64,000 bases of DNA. It comes from Gammaproteobacteria bacterium. Lineage in GTDB: Bacteria; Pseudomonadota; Gammaproteobacteria; GRL18. Below the pieces are notes generated by a model. It saw only the letters and a list, made by a program, of their open reading frames with translations, searched no databases and was not told the origin of the DNA. The stretch spans positions 30,644-94,643 of the forward strand of contig WFNB01000014.1 of assembly GCA_015488755.1 (NCBI GenBank). The letters run 5' to 3'. The position numbers and the translations under genes are program-made. Positions 1-10,013 of the stretch are shown here, in pieces (positions within the stretch are counted from its first letter, which is position 1; each line of letters starts with the position of its first letter).

Positions 1-2
1 CT

Positions 3-521
3 CACCAACTCAAAGATGTTCCTAAAACAAGCATCCTAGCACAGGATTTTAATAATGAGATTTATCATTTATTACGTCAGGGTGAGAGTGAAACATTAGA
101 GTTTAAGTCCACTATGCGAAAAAATCTTAAAACAGGCAAAAATGGCAAAGAAATAGAAATTGCATGGCTAAAAGGCTTGGTTGGTTTTATGAATACTCAC
201 GGTGGTATTTTACTTATTGGGGTTGATGACGATGCTAATATTTTAGGTCTTGATAATGATGAGTTTGACAATGAAGATAAAATTTTACTGCATTTTAAAA
301 ACTTACTGAGTCAGCACATTGGATTAGAATTTTCTAATAATATCAATCTGATCATTAATCAAATTGATGGCAAAACAATTTTAGTCATTGAGTGTGAGCG
401 CTCAAATAGACCGGTCTTTTTATACCATAAAAATAATGAAGAGTTTTATATTCGAAGTGGCCCTGCCAGCGTTAAATTAAGTGTTAGCAAGGTACTTAAC
501 TATGTAGCACAGCGCTATTAG
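3..521 (+). CDS. C-terminal part of an AlbA_2 (Schlafen-like) domain protein
   Basis: The frame is open from the left edge of the window, so the gene starts outside it; about 172 codons are visible. The readable part begins with a linker and then an AlbA_2-type fold: ESETLEFKST, then FMNTHGGILLIGVDDD with the glycine-rich strand, and FYIRSGPASVKL near the end. This domain is found in putative DNA-binding or nucleotide-binding regulators and in some membrane sensors. The preceding residues do not identify what the domain is attached to. It converges on the next gene with a 15-bp gap. The domain call is firm; the function of the whole protein is unknown. Confidence 0.75.
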   Translation, partial: HQLKDVPKTSILAQDFNNEIYHLLRQGESETLEFKSTMRKNLKTGKNGKEIEIAWLKGLVGFMNTHGGILLIGVDDDANILGLDNDEFDNEDKILLHFKNLLSQHIGLEFSNNINLIINQIDGKTILVIECERSNRPVFLYHKNNEEFYIRSGPASVKLSVSKVLNYVAQRY

Positions 522-536
522 CCGATTTACTTTGCA

Positions 537-803
537 CTAGCTATTGTCAAAGTCCATCTGAATACCAACCGCCATACCCGCTCTGGAAAATTTACCATGA
601 TATTTACGAGCTTTTTCCAGATCATTGGTGCGCTTAATAACAATACGCCCCACCTCTTCATTAAAAAACTTTGCCAACACTTTTTCTTTTGACAGACGAG
701 TAATATTCATGATATTGGCAATCACTTGTTTTTTTTGAAACCCCGTGATGATCTCGCCCATAAATATAACCGAGTAATTGACTTCTTTATCAATTGAAGA
801 CAC
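537..803 (-). CDS. small conserved protein of unknown function
   Basis: The 88-residue protein has no signal peptide or membrane segment. It has the pattern FMGEIITGF, KVLAKFFNEE, VIKRTNDLEKARKYHGKF and a closing AGMAVGIQ, which resembles a short module seen in gammaproteobacterial membrane or PilZ-linked proteins, in which a target protein and residues around an AG motif are conserved. Here it stands alone. It is divergent from hpnD, with about 140 bp between the two starts. I do not recognise a function. Confidence 0.55.
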   Translation of the reverse strand: MSSIDKEVNYSVIFMGEIITGFQKKQVIANIMNITRLSKEKVLAKFFNEEVGRIVIKRTNDLEKARKYHGKFSRAGMAVGIQMDFDNS

Positions 804-945
804 TGTTTATTTCCTTTTGCTATTAACTCATGCGAACACCTTTTATAATAGCGGTTTATTAAGATAAAAGATGTGCATCGCGTACAAATTCACACAATTT
901 CCTTTTATTTTTACCCCTAAAATCAAAAAAAGCAGTAGTTATACT

Positions 946-1803
946 ATGACACCCGATGAGTATTGCCAAGAAAAAACGCAACAAAGTAGCTCTAGCTTTT
1001 ATTATAGTTTTTTATTTTTAACCGATCAGCAGCGTCAGGCAATGACAGCACTATATGCTTTTTGTCGTGAGGTTGATGATGTGGTTGATGAATGCAGTGA
1101 TCCTTGTGTAGCGGCTCAAACACTCAACTGGTGGCGAGAAGAAGTCAATAGTATCTTTCATGGCCAACCCAACCATCCAGTGAGTATTGCTTTACAAACA
1201 GCAAAGCAACAATTTCCTTTGTCAGAGACACATTTACAGGCATTAATTAATGGCATGGAAATGGATCTCCAGAAACATCATTATCCCACCTTTACTGAGC
1301 TAGAAACTTATTGCTATCATGTTGCCAGTGTTGTTGGTCTATTGACGATTGATATTCTTGGGTATCATCATCCACAGACTTCTGATTATGCACATAATCT
1401 AGGCATTGCTTTGCAATTAATTAATATTTTAAGAGATGTTAAAGAAGATGCCCAGAGGGGACGGATTTATATCCCCCAAGATGAGTTAACTCGTTTTGGT
1501 GTCAGTAAAGATAGGCTGATGGCCTCTGAAAACACACCTGAAACGCTACAATTATTTCAATTTCAGGCTGAACGTGCTCAACAGTATTATCAAAAAGCCT
1601 TTAGCGCCCTCCATAACGATGATCGATATAGCCAAAAAACGGGCATTATCATGGCTGAAATTTATTATGCCTTATTAAAAAAAATTCAGGCTCAAAATTA
1701 CCCCGTATTAGCCCAGCGTGTTAAAGTCAGCAAACTCAAAAAATTGTGGTTAGCTTGGAGCACCGCCCGTCGAGAATACAAACTTGCCCAAACACTCAAA
1801 TAA
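946..1803 (+). CDS. hpnD: presqualene diphosphate synthase HpnD
   Basis: This enzyme condenses two farnesyl diphosphates to presqualene diphosphate, the first step of bacterial squalene synthesis for hopanoids or carotenoids. Both aspartate-rich motifs of the squalene/phytoene synthase fold are present: REVDDVVDE near residue 40 and LRDVKEDAQRGR near residue 165. I place the start at the ATG at 946, giving 285 residues, the usual HpnD length; the reading frame extends back to 871 but those residues do not look like the family. It overlaps hpnE by 20 bp, so the two are probably translated together. HpnC, the usual third partner, is not seen upstream. Confidence 0.9.
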   Translation: MTPDEYCQEKTQQSSSSFYYSFLFLTDQQRQAMTALYAFCREVDDVVDECSDPCVAAQTLNWWREEVNSIFHGQPNHPVSIALQTAKQQFPLSETHLQALINGMEMDLQKHHYPTFTELETYCYHVASVVGLLTIDILGYHHPQTSDYAHNLGIALQLINILRDVKEDAQRGRIYIPQDELTRFGVSKDRLMASENTPETLQLFQFQAERAQQYYQKAFSALHNDDRYSQKTGIIMAEIYYALLKKIQAQNYPVLAQRVKVSKLKKLWLAWSTARREYKLAQTLK

Positions 1804-3226
1804 TAAGCACGCACATAAACACCCTGCCCACAAACACCCCGTCATTATCATTGGTGGCGGTTGGAGTGGCCTTGCCTGTGCCATCACATTGGCAGACAAT
1901 AACATACCTATTGTCTTACTCGAATCTGCCCCACAACTCGGTGGTAGAGCACGTGGTGTTCATTTCAAACAATTCTTAAATACCGCTGATAAGAAAGCCT
2001 ATAGCACTCAAGCAAACAGATCTCATCAACAACTGGATAATGGCCAACATATTATGTTGGGTGCTTATCATACAACTCTGTCATTATTTCACTGTTTAGG
2101 AATTGACACTAAAAAGGTCTTGCAACGTCAAACTCTACAATTATCACTTTTCTCACCCAAGACAGATAACAATAAAAAACAGGCCATTCATTTAACAACA
2201 CCCAAATTACCCGCACCATTACACTTAATTATTGCACTAGCAACAACACAGGGCTTAAGCGTTAAGGAGCGTTTTTCGGCCATTAGTATGTCGATTAAAC
2301 TGGCCATAAAACAGTTTACACTTAAAAAAGATATCAGCGTTAAGGCCTTATTAAACCATTATCAGCAATCAGCCTTTCTCATACAGGTATTATGGGAACC
2401 ATTATGTTTAGCCACAATGAATACCCCCATTCATAGCGCCTCAGCGCAAGTCTTTCTTAATGTCCTTAAAGACAGCTTTGGCCATAAAAGGAGCGATTGT
2501 GATTATTTGTTTTTTAAACAGAACCTATCTGAATGCTTTTGTCAGCCCGCTGAAACATTTATTGAACAACATGGTGGTAGCATTCATCTCTCAAGTAAGG
2601 TGATTGATATCATACCTAAGGCACACTCTTTTATTATTAATACCGCCTATGGACAATTTGAGTCAAGTAATATTGTCTTAGCCACACCCGCTGCAATTAG
2701 CCAAAAAATTCTATCAAAAAGTCCAATAGCTTCACCCTATCTTTTACCAAGAAAAGCCTCATTAGAGTTTCAATACGAACCCATTTGTACTGTCTATTTG
2801 CAATACCCAAGTAGTACTCAATTACCCCAGACAATGATCGGCTTATTTGCTACCTTGTCACAATGGATCATTGATCGTTCACTCTGTCAGCAAGACGGTT
2901 TATTGGCTATTGTGATCAGTGGCTCTGGCAAGCACTTAACAATGGCTCAGCAAGACTTAGCTCAGCAGATTCATAATGAATTATCAGCCTGTCTGGACAA
3001 ACTGCCCCAGTTTATTGATTATCAAATCATTATTGAAAAAAAAGCCACCTTCAGTGCCAAAGTTGATATAGAAAAACAACGCCCTAGCAATAAAACCCAG
3101 ATTAATGGACTGTTTCTTGCTGGTGACTATACCCAAACACGCTATCCATCAACTCTAGAAGGTGCAGTAAAAAGTGGTATTTGTGCAGCTCAATTGGTTT
3201 TAGAAAAAATCAATACCCAGCAATAA
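1784..3226 (+). CDS. hpnE: hydroxysqualene dehydroxylase HpnE
   Basis: This FAD-dependent amine-oxidase-type protein of 480 residues would convert hydroxysqualene to squalene. The N-terminal dinucleotide-binding motif VIIIGGGWSGLACAI is followed by LLESAPQLGGRAR. The C-terminus has LFLAGDYTQTRYPSTLEGA, the usual FAD-binding end of this family. The only in-frame initiator before the Rossmann motif is TTG at 1784, inside the end of hpnD, so translation is likely coupled. The first 20 residues are rich in His and Lys (KHAHKHPAHKHP), which is unusual for the family and may be a poorly conserved leader. Context with hpnD supports the call. Confidence 0.88.
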   Translation: MPKHSNNKHAHKHPAHKHPVIIIGGGWSGLACAITLADNNIPIVLLESAPQLGGRARGVHFKQFLNTADKKAYSTQANRSHQQLDNGQHIMLGAYHTTLSLFHCLGIDTKKVLQRQTLQLSLFSPKTDNNKKQAIHLTTPKLPAPLHLIIALATTQGLSVKERFSAISMSIKLAIKQFTLKKDISVKALLNHYQQSAFLIQVLWEPLCLATMNTPIHSASAQVFLNVLKDSFGHKRSDCDYLFFKQNLSECFCQPAETFIEQHGGSIHLSSKVIDIIPKAHSFIINTAYGQFESSNIVLATPAAISQKILSKSPIASPYLLPRKASLEFQYEPICTVYLQYPSSTQLPQTMIGLFATLSQWIIDRSLCQQDGLLAIVISGSGKHLTMAQQDLAQQIHNELSACLDKLPQFIDYQIIIEKKATFSAKVDIEKQRPSNKTQINGLFLAGDYTQTRYPSTLEGAVKSGICAAQLVLEKINTQQ

Positions 3227-3311
3227 ATTCTAAATCCTTGCTTTACCCCTTAGAAAAACAAAGCTAGAATAACAGGTTATATTTGCTTTTTATTATTTAA
3301 GGATCCTTTGC

Positions 3312-4058
3312 ATGCATACCTATTCTGCTCCCGAGCAATTGTTAAAAGAGCGCGTTATTTTGGTTACAGGTGCTGGTGATGGCATTGGTAAAGTCGCCGC
3401 AAAAACATACGCTCACTATGGTGCAACTGTTATTTTACTTGGTCGAACCATTGAAAAGCTCGAATTAGTTTATGATGAAATTGAACAAGAAGGTGGCGCA
3501 CAACCAGCCATTTATCCCATGAATCTTGAAACCGCTACGGGTAAAGATTATGAGGATATGCAGGTCACGTTAGAAAATGAATTCGGCCACCTCGATGGTA
3601 TTTTGCATAATGCGGCTTTGCTAGGCTCTTTAACACCCATTGCCCAATACGACATGGAACACTGGGATAAAATCATGCAGGTCAATCTTAATGCCCCTTA
3701 TATGATCACCAGAATGTGTTTGCCCTTATTAGCAAAGGCTGACTCGGCTTCTGTTATCTTTACCAGTGATGAAGTCGGCATGCACGGCAAGGCGTATTGG
3801 GGGGCTTATGGCATTAGTAAGGCCGCTGGTGATAATATGATGCAGATACTAGCTGATGAAATGGAAGTTAATACGAATATCCGCTTTAATAGTATTAACC
3901 CCGGTGTTATTGCCACCAAACTTCGCTCTAAAGCATATCCTGGAGAAGATCCGACCCCTCTCAAAAAACCAGCCAATATTATGAACCTTTACTTATACCT
4001 TATGGGAGAAGACAGTAAAGAGATTAATGGTCAAATCATTAATGCTCAAGGTAAATAA
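3312..4058 (+). CDS. yciK: YciK-like short-chain dehydrogenase
   Basis: The 248-residue protein has the short-chain dehydrogenase layout: nucleotide-binding VTGAGDGIGKVAA near residue 20, HNAALLGSL, the catalytic YGISKAAG, and NPGVIATKLR. The form of the N-terminus (a short leader followed by LLKERVILVTGAGDGIG) and the overall length match the YciK family of gammaproteobacteria. An AGGATCC ribosome-binding site lies before the ATG. The substrate is not known for the family. It follows hpnE by 85 bp, so it may or may not share its transcript, and converges on the large GGDEF/EAL gene. Confidence 0.8.
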   Translation: MHTYSAPEQLLKERVILVTGAGDGIGKVAAKTYAHYGATVILLGRTIEKLELVYDEIEQEGGAQPAIYPMNLETATGKDYEDMQVTLENEFGHLDGILHNAALLGSLTPIAQYDMEHWDKIMQVNLNAPYMITRMCLPLLAKADSASVIFTSDEVGMHGKAYWGAYGISKAAGDNMMQILADEMEVNTNIRFNSINPGVIATKLRSKAYPGEDPTPLKKPANIMNLYLYLMGEDSKEINGQIINAQGK

Positions 4059-4113
4059 TCAGGATAAAGCCCAAGGCTTAATGATTGTATTGAGGCCATA
4101 AAAATCAGCACAT

Positions 4114-7100
4114 TCAAACCAGTTCAGCGCTATTTTTTAGATAAGCACTCATTTCATCAGCAGACATTGGCTTACTATAAAAATAGCCTTGAATATGATA
4201 ACAGCCATGTTGAATTAAAAACTCTTTTTGTTCTTTCGTTTCAACGCCTTCGGCTATCACTTTAAGATTTAATCCCTGTGCCAGAGCAATGATCGTTTTG
4301 GTAATGGCTCTATCTTCATCATCATCGGGTAAGCCTTGAATAAAAGACTGATCAATTTTTAATTTATTAAGGGGAAACTTTTTAAGATACGATAATGAAG
4401 AATATCCGGTACCAAAGTCATCAATAGCCAATTGAATTCCTATTTCACTAATTTGTTTTAGTGTTTTTATCGCTTCTAATGGTTTAGTCATCAACTGACT
4501 TTCTGTGACTTCAAGCTCAAGCCACTGGGGCTTACATTGAGTGTCCTTTATCACCCTTAATAACACATCAATAAAGTCCTTTTGTCTAAGTTGCTTGATG
4601 GCTAAGTTAAGAGCAAGTTGTCCAGGATTGAGATTTTGGTGATACCATTTGGTCATTTGCTGCATGGCTTGTTTCATCACCAGTCGATCCAACTCAACAA
4701 TTAAGCCCGTTGTTTCTGCTAAGGGAATAAATTTAGCCGGTGAAATCATTCCCAATTCAGGATGTTGCCATCTTACTAGCGCCTCCATGCCAATGAGTTG
4801 ATCGCTTCTACCATCGATCTGTGGTTGATAATAGACAACAAAGTCATTATTTTTTAATGCTTGTCGCAGTTGTGCTTCCATATGCACTCGTTCACAAGCT
4901 AATTCAGTCATTTCAGCACGATAATACTGAAAATTATTTCTGCCCTCATCTTTGGCCTTATACATGGCAGAATCTGCATATTTGAGCAAATTTTGAGGAT
5001 TTGTTCCATCATCTGGAAACAAACTGATACCAATACTACTGGATATATAAAGACTATTATTGTCAAAATTAATAGGCGCCGCAAGTTGGCTAATAATTTT
5101 TTGGGCCAGCACTGAGGCATATTCACCTGACTCTAAACCTTCGATAATAATCGTAAATTCATCTCCGCCTAAACGAGCTAAGCTATCTTCTTTACGTATG
5201 GTCTGTTTAAGACGTTGCGCCACTTCTTTTAATACCACGTCACCTGCATCATGACCCAGTGAATCATTGATTTCCTTAAAATGATCCAAATCAATAAAAA
5301 GCAAAGCCATTGTTAATTCTCTACGCTTTGATTTTTCAATACTTCTTGTTAGTCTGTCATTAAATAAAAGACGATTAGGCAAGCCCGTTAAAATATCATG
5401 ATGCGCTAGGTGTTCTAATTGCTCTTTTTGTTGTAGTAAAGATTGTTGAGCAATTTTTCTATCGGTGATATTCATAATCACCTCCATTTTACTCCTCGTG
5501 CCATCTGAGTTTTTTATGGGGGTGGCCACAATCTCAAATAATTGCCCATCGGGTGTTTTAGGCTCATAAGTGACTTTTTTATTACCAACAATCACTTCTT
5601 GAAGCCTGCAATAAGCACAGGGCTGATCCAGATTTACCACCGAAGAATAACAAACTTTACCACTTTGATCGCCAAACCATCGTTTCATGGTTTTATTCAT
5701 ATAACGAATATGAAAATCTTCATTGACCACAAAAAGGCCAATATTAATTTCATCAACAACATCCAGATACTGCTGAAGGTTGTAATTATTTTCTGCCAAG
5801 ACCTCTTCAGCTCGTTCCCTACTTTCTTGTTGTAATAACAACCACCACACCAACAAACTCATTAACACCGCAAAAATGACAAAAAAGTTAATTAATGCGT
5901 CTTTTAATGCCATCAGTGCTTGTTCATTTAAGTGTTCACTCTGAGAGGTGTATATCATCCAACCAAAAATGGAGACAAAAAATAGTAACAAAGTGGTGAT
6001 CAAAGTAAAATCAAAAATCCGTAATGAGTCTTTTGCAGAAATTTTATCAGCAAATAATTGACTCAGTCGTTGACCAATTTTTGTATGCAGTGGGTGTTTG
6101 TTATTTTTTTTGCATCGGTCATGGCAAAGAGAATCTAATGAACAACACAAAGAACAAATGTGTACTTTATGTAATGGGCAATAAGCCATATCTTCTTGTT
6201 CATAGTCAATATTGCAGACTTGGCAGTGATAATGCGATTGTGAACTTTTCAGCAACTCATTATCATGATCAATATAGTATTTTCCTTTCGTTAGCCAAGC
6301 AATAATGGGAGCCAGTATAAAAGCAATCAACATAGCAATGACAGCAGAATAACTCTGGGCAATTTCACCAAAAAAACCCATAAATGAAATAATCGCAATA
6401 ATGGATGCAAAACCGGTACTGACAACACCCACCGGATTAATGTTGTATAAGTAGGCTCTTTTAAATTCAATTATTTTAGGACTCAAACCCAATGGTTTAT
6501 TAATAATTAAATCAGCCGTAATCGCACTAATCCATGCAATGGCAATATTCGAGTATAAGCCTAACACTCTTGCTAATACATCAAATACACCCAGCTCCAT
6601 AAGCAATAGTGCAATACCAATATTAAAGACCATCCAGACTACACGACCGGGGTGAGAATGGGTCACACGAGAGAAAAAGTTGGACCAAGCTAACGAGCCA
6701 GCATAGGCATTAGTCACATTAATTTTAATTTGTGAAATAACAACAAAGAGGGTTGCCATTGCCAGCGCAACACTCGGGGAATCAAAGACATATTGATAGC
6801 CGACATAATACATCTGTATGGGTGTTTTTGCTTCATACAATGACAGGCCTGACAATAGGACAATCGCCGCTAGAAAGATACCACCCATCTGCTTTAAAAA
6901 ACCAATTAAAATCCATCCAGGCCCTGCCGCCAGCATTGCCAACCACCAACGGATACGGTTTTCCTTTCTCAATGGTGGCATAAATCTCAAATAATCGACT
7001 TGCTCACCTATTTGAGCAATAAGAGACAGCGAAATGCCAAGAGCAAAGCCAAAATAATAAAAATTAAAATCAGCACTGCCTGATAGTGTGCCACTAAAAT

Positions 7101-7665
7101 TAACAAAACGATTAACCGCTTCAGGTTCTTTAAGCAAAACCGCAATAAAGGGGCTGATCATCATAAGTAACCACACGGGTTGCGACCAAAATTGTAATTT
7201 GTTGATCAGGGTAATGCCATAAAACACCATAGGAATAATAATCAGTGAACTAAGGAGATAACCCCAAACTAAAGGTAAGCCTAAGTAAAGCAGTAATGCC
7301 TGAGCCATAATAGCCGCTTCCAAGGCAAAAAATATGAAACTAAACGAGGCATAAATCAAAGAAGTAATGGTTGAACCCACATAACCAAAGCCTGCACTTC
7401 GAGTAATAAGGTCAATATCAATATTATATTTTGCCGCATGATAACTAATGGGAATAGCTGTGATAAAAATAATAATTGAAGCGCTTAAAATCGCCCAAAA
7501 AGCAGTTGCAAAACCATAATGAATCGCAATAGATGCACCGATTGCTTCTAAGGCTAAAAAAGAGATACTGCCTAATGCGGTATTAGCAATTAATAGCTCT
7601 GACCACTTACGAAAGGATTTAGGTGTGTAACGAAGTGCATAATCCTCCAGTGTTTCATCCGCCAC
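4114..7665 (-). CDS. NCS1-like transporter fused to PAS, GGDEF and EAL domains
   Basis: This 1183-residue protein combines a membrane transporter-like sensor with c-di-GMP enzymes. Residues 1-460 form about 12 membrane segments and begin with TLEDYALRYTPKSFRKWSE, typical of the NCS1 purine/cytosine permease family. Residues 480-518 hold a cysteine/histidine cluster (CQVC, CPLH, CSLCC, CHDRC) that could bind zinc. Two more membrane segments follow near 550-610, then a PAS domain (635-735) with a CAYC motif, a GGDEF domain with intact GGDEF at 833-837 and an RxxD inhibitory-site motif (824-827), and an EAL domain with EALVRWQHP (961 on) and DDFGTGYSS. Both enzymatic motifs look intact. The GTG at 7665 has no clear ribosome-binding site, and family-like residues (RREYNRL) continue in frame upstream of it to a TGA at 7714-7716. 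Confidence 0.9.
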   Translation of the reverse strand: MADETLEDYALRYTPKSFRKWSELLIANTALGSISFLALEAIGASIAIHYGFATAFWAILSASIIIFITAIPISYHAAKYNIDIDLITRSAGFGYVGSTITSLIYASFSFIFFALEAAIMAQALLLYLGLPLVWGYLLSSLIIIPMVFYGITLINKLQFWSQPVWLLMMISPFIAVLLKEPEAVNRFVNFSGTLSGSADFNFYYFGFALGISLSLIAQIGEQVDYLRFMPPLRKENRIRWWLAMLAAGPGWILIGFLKQMGGIFLAAIVLLSGLSLYEAKTPIQMYYVGYQYVFDSPSVALAMATLFVVISQIKINVTNAYAGSLAWSNFFSRVTHSHPGRVVWMVFNIGIALLLMELGVFDVLARVLGLYSNIAIAWISAITADLIINKPLGLSPKIIEFKRAYLYNINPVGVVSTGFASIIAIISFMGFFGEIAQSYSAVIAMLIAFILAPIIAWLTKGKYYIDHDNELLKSSQSHYHCQVCNIDYEQEDMAYCPLHKVHICSLCCSLDSLCHDRCKKNNKHPLHTKIGQRLSQLFADKISAKDSLRIFDFTLITTLLLFFVSIFGWMIYTSQSEHLNEQALMALKDALINFFVIFAVLMSLLVWWLLLQQESRERAEEVLAENNYNLQQYLDVVDEINIGLFVVNEDFHIRYMNKTMKRWFGDQSGKVCYSSVVNLDQPCAYCRLQEVIVGNKKVTYEPKTPDGQLFEIVATPIKNSDGTRSKMEVIMNITDRKIAQQSLLQQKEQLEHLAHHDILTGLPNRLLFNDRLTRSIEKSKRRELTMALLFIDLDHFKEINDSLGHDAGDVVLKEVAQRLKQTIRKEDSLARLGGDEFTIIIEGLESGEYASVLAQKIISQLAAPINFDNNSLYISSSIGISLFPDDGTNPQNLLKYADSAMYKAKDEGRNNFQYYRAEMTELACERVHMEAQLRQALKNNDFVVYYQPQIDGRSDQLIGMEALVRWQHPELGMISPAKFIPLAETTGLIVELDRLVMKQAMQQMTKWYHQNLNPGQLALNLAIKQLRQKDFIDVLLRVIKDTQCKPQWLELEVTESQLMTKPLEAIKTLKQISEIGIQLAIDDFGTGYSSLSYLKKFPLNKLKIDQSFIQGLPDDDEDRAITKTIIALAQGLNLKVIAEGVETKEQKEFLIQHGCYHIQGYFYSKPMSADEMSAYLKNSAELV

Positions 7666-7876
7666 CAGACGATTGTATTCACGTCGTACATTTTCAATAT
7701 TATGGATAGTGGTTCACTCCCTATAGTGGCCTATCATACCAATACTACTTTTATTACTAGCTAATAAAGCAATTAAATTTTAGCTGTCTTAATTAACTAT
7801 TAGCTCTATCAGAATCATAAATAGCAAATAGATGAACCACTTCTGTGGAGCTTTTAACTTAAATAGAGTATAGAGC

Positions 7877-9388
7877 TTATTCACTATTATGAATATCTAA
7901 AATCTCATTTTCTTTATCCAAACTGCTTTGCATGGCGTTATCATTACGACGCTGATCAATATCATCCAGATAATTCTGATCAATATCACCCGTAACATAT
8001 TCACCATTAAAAACCGAGCAGTCAAATTGCTCAATCTGTTTATTACCACGATGGCAAGACTGAATAAGATCCTCTAAATCTTGATAAATAAGCCAGTCTG
8101 CACCAATTTCTTGGGCAATTTCTTCTGATGAACGTTGGTGAGCAACAAATTCTGTAGGCGATGGCATATCAATACCATAGACATTCGGGTATTTTACTGC
8201 GGGGGATGCTGAAGCGAAATAGACCTTTTTAGCACCGGCTTCACGAGCCATTTTGACAATTTGACTGGATGTTGTACCACGTACAATAGAGTCATCAACC
8301 AACAACACATTACGGCCTTTAAACTCAAGTTCCATGGCATTAAGTTTCTTTTTCACAGAGCTTTTTCGTTCTTTTTGACCCGGCATAATAAAAGTGCGGC
8401 CAATATAGCGGTTTTTAATAAAGCCTTCACGATAGCGCACACCTAACACATTGGCTAATTCTAAGGCCGACGAGCGGCTGGTGTCTGGGATTGGCATGAC
8501 CACATCAATATCATGTTCTGGATGGATTTTTAATATTTTATTGGCCAGTTTCTCACCCATACGAAGACGTGCTTTATACACCGAGATATTATCCATAATG
8601 GAGTCAGGGCGGGCAAAATAAACATGCTCAAAAATACAAGGATGATATTGAGGCTTCTCAGCACACTGGCGCACAAAGACCTCACCCTTGGCGGTAATAA
8701 TTATCGCTTCACCGGGTTTAATATCATCAATAAGTTCAAAACCTTGTACATCCAAAGCAACACTTTCAGAGGCCACACAATATTCAACGCCATCACTGGT
8801 ACTGCGTTTACCATAGACAACTGGACGAATACCGTGGGGATCACGAAAACCAACAATACCATAGCCGGTGATCATGGCCACACTCGCATAAGCACCGCGA
8901 CAACGTTTATGCACAGCACTGATGGCATTAAAGACATCATCTTCATCAATACGCAATTTATGTGAGCTTTGTAACTCATGGGCAAAGACATTGAGTAATA
9001 CTTCAGAGTCAGATTCTGTATTTAAGTGGCGAAGGTCTTGATTATAAATCTCTTCTTTTAACTCATTGGCATTGGTTAAATTGCCATTATGTGCCAAGGC
9101 GATACCATAAGGGGAATTGACATATAAAGGCTGTGCCTCAGCAGAAGAGGAGCTGCCCGCCGTCGGATAGCGTACATGCCCAATACCCATATTACCTTGT
9201 AATCGCATCATATCATGGGTGGAAAACACATCTTTAACCAGCCCATTGCCCTTGCGCAAATGCAAACGTTTATCATCATAGGTGACAATGCCAGCAGCAT
9301 CCTGCCCTCTATGTTGAAGAACGGTTAAACCATCATATAGATCTTGATTGACGCAGTTTTTTGCAACAATACCAATAATGCCACACAT
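7877..9388 (-). CDS. purF: amidophosphoribosyltransferase PurF
   Basis: PurF makes 5-phosphoribosylamine from PRPP and glutamine, the first committed step of purine synthesis. I chose the ATG at 9388 because it yields MCGIIGIV, placing the glutaminase nucleophile Cys directly after Met; an upstream in-frame start at 9427 would bury it. The protein is 503 residues. RGQDAAGIV and the PRPP-binding [13 protein letters not shown] are clear. It lies 16 bp after cvpA, the usual gammaproteobacterial order cvpA-purF. In many relatives metZ follows directly; here metZ is 21 kb away. Confidence 0.97.
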   Translation of the reverse strand: MCGIIGIVAKNCVNQDLYDGLTVLQHRGQDAAGIVTYDDKRLHLRKGNGLVKDVFSTHDMMRLQGNMGIGHVRYPTAGSSSSAEAQPLYVNSPYGIALAHNGNLTNANELKEEIYNQDLRHLNTESDSEVLLNVFAHELQSSHKLRIDEDDVFNAISAVHKRCRGAYASVAMITGYGIVGFRDPHGIRPVVYGKRSTSDGVEYCVASESVALDVQGFELIDDIKPGEAIIITAKGEVFVRQCAEKPQYHPCIFEHVYFARPDSIMDNISVYKARLRMGEKLANKILKIHPEHDIDVVMPIPDTSRSSALELANVLGVRYREGFIKNRYIGRTFIMPGQKERKSSVKKKLNAMELEFKGRNVLLVDDSIVRGTTSSQIVKMAREAGAKKVYFASASPAVKYPNVYGIDMPSPTEFVAHQRSSEEIAQEIGADWLIYQDLEDLIQSCHRGNKQIEQFDCSVFNGEYVTGDIDQNYLDDIDQRRNDNAMQSSLDKENEILDIHNSE

Positions 9389-9404
9389 ATGTTTTGCACC
9401 TAAG

Positions 9405-9902
9405 CTAGTAGTGAATTTTTGCAGCAATTTCAGGAGGTAATAAGTCCATCATAAGCACTGCAAGTTGTTGAAAATGTGAAATTAGAGCCGATTCTTGCCA
9501 CCATGGGTCTTGGGGAACTAAAGTGAATCCAGCCAGTAAGACAATAATACCGACAATAATAATGCCCCGCGCAATACCAAAGAGCATACCAATCGCCCGA
9601 TCAGTACCTGACAAGCCTGTTTTATCAACCAATTGACCCACCATATTGGTTACTAGAGCACCGATAATAAGCGTCATAATAAATAATAGGACAAAGGCAA
9701 CTAAAGCCAGTATAGAAGGTGGTAAGTTTAAATAGGGTTGAATCACAATGGCCATGGGATGCATATAAGCAAAGCTGACCCAAACTGCTAGAATCCACCC
9801 TGCCAATGCCAATGATTCACGCACAAAACCGCGTAGCAGACTAATGACTGTAGAAATACTAATAATGACAATGATAATATAATCAGGCCAGATTAAAGAC
9901 AC
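9405..9902 (-). CDS. cvpA: CvpA family membrane protein
   Basis: This inner-membrane protein of 165 residues has four hydrophobic segments ([69 protein letters not shown]) and the conserved [14 protein letters not shown] start of the CvpA family. The family was named for colicin V production and is linked to envelope homeostasis; the molecular role is not settled. It sits directly upstream of purF and downstream of dedD, as in most gammaproteobacteria. Confidence 0.93.
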   Translation of the reverse strand: MSLIWPDYIIIVIISISTVISLLRGFVRESLALAGWILAVWVSFAYMHPMAIVIQPYLNLPPSILALVAFVLLFIMTLIIGALVTNMVGQLVDKTGLSGTDRAIGMLFGIARGIIIVGIIVLLAGFTLVPQDPWWQESALISHFQQLAVLMMDLLPPEIAAKIHY

Positions 9903-10013
9903 AAATTATTCTCAATTAGTTATTGTGGTTCAGGAAAGTGCGCTATTTTAGCATGCCATGCCATTAATTAAATCATTAATATAAAAATATTAGCCTCATA
10001 ATAATACATTGGC

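Noticed and set aside
4064..4085. Short hairpin AAGCC-CAA-GGCTT between two convergent genes
   Set aside because: The stem is only about 5-6 bp and there is no T run, so it is too weak to call as a terminator.
8624..8965. 113-codon frame on the plus strand
   Set aside because: Antisense to purF within conserved coding sequence; no supporting start site.
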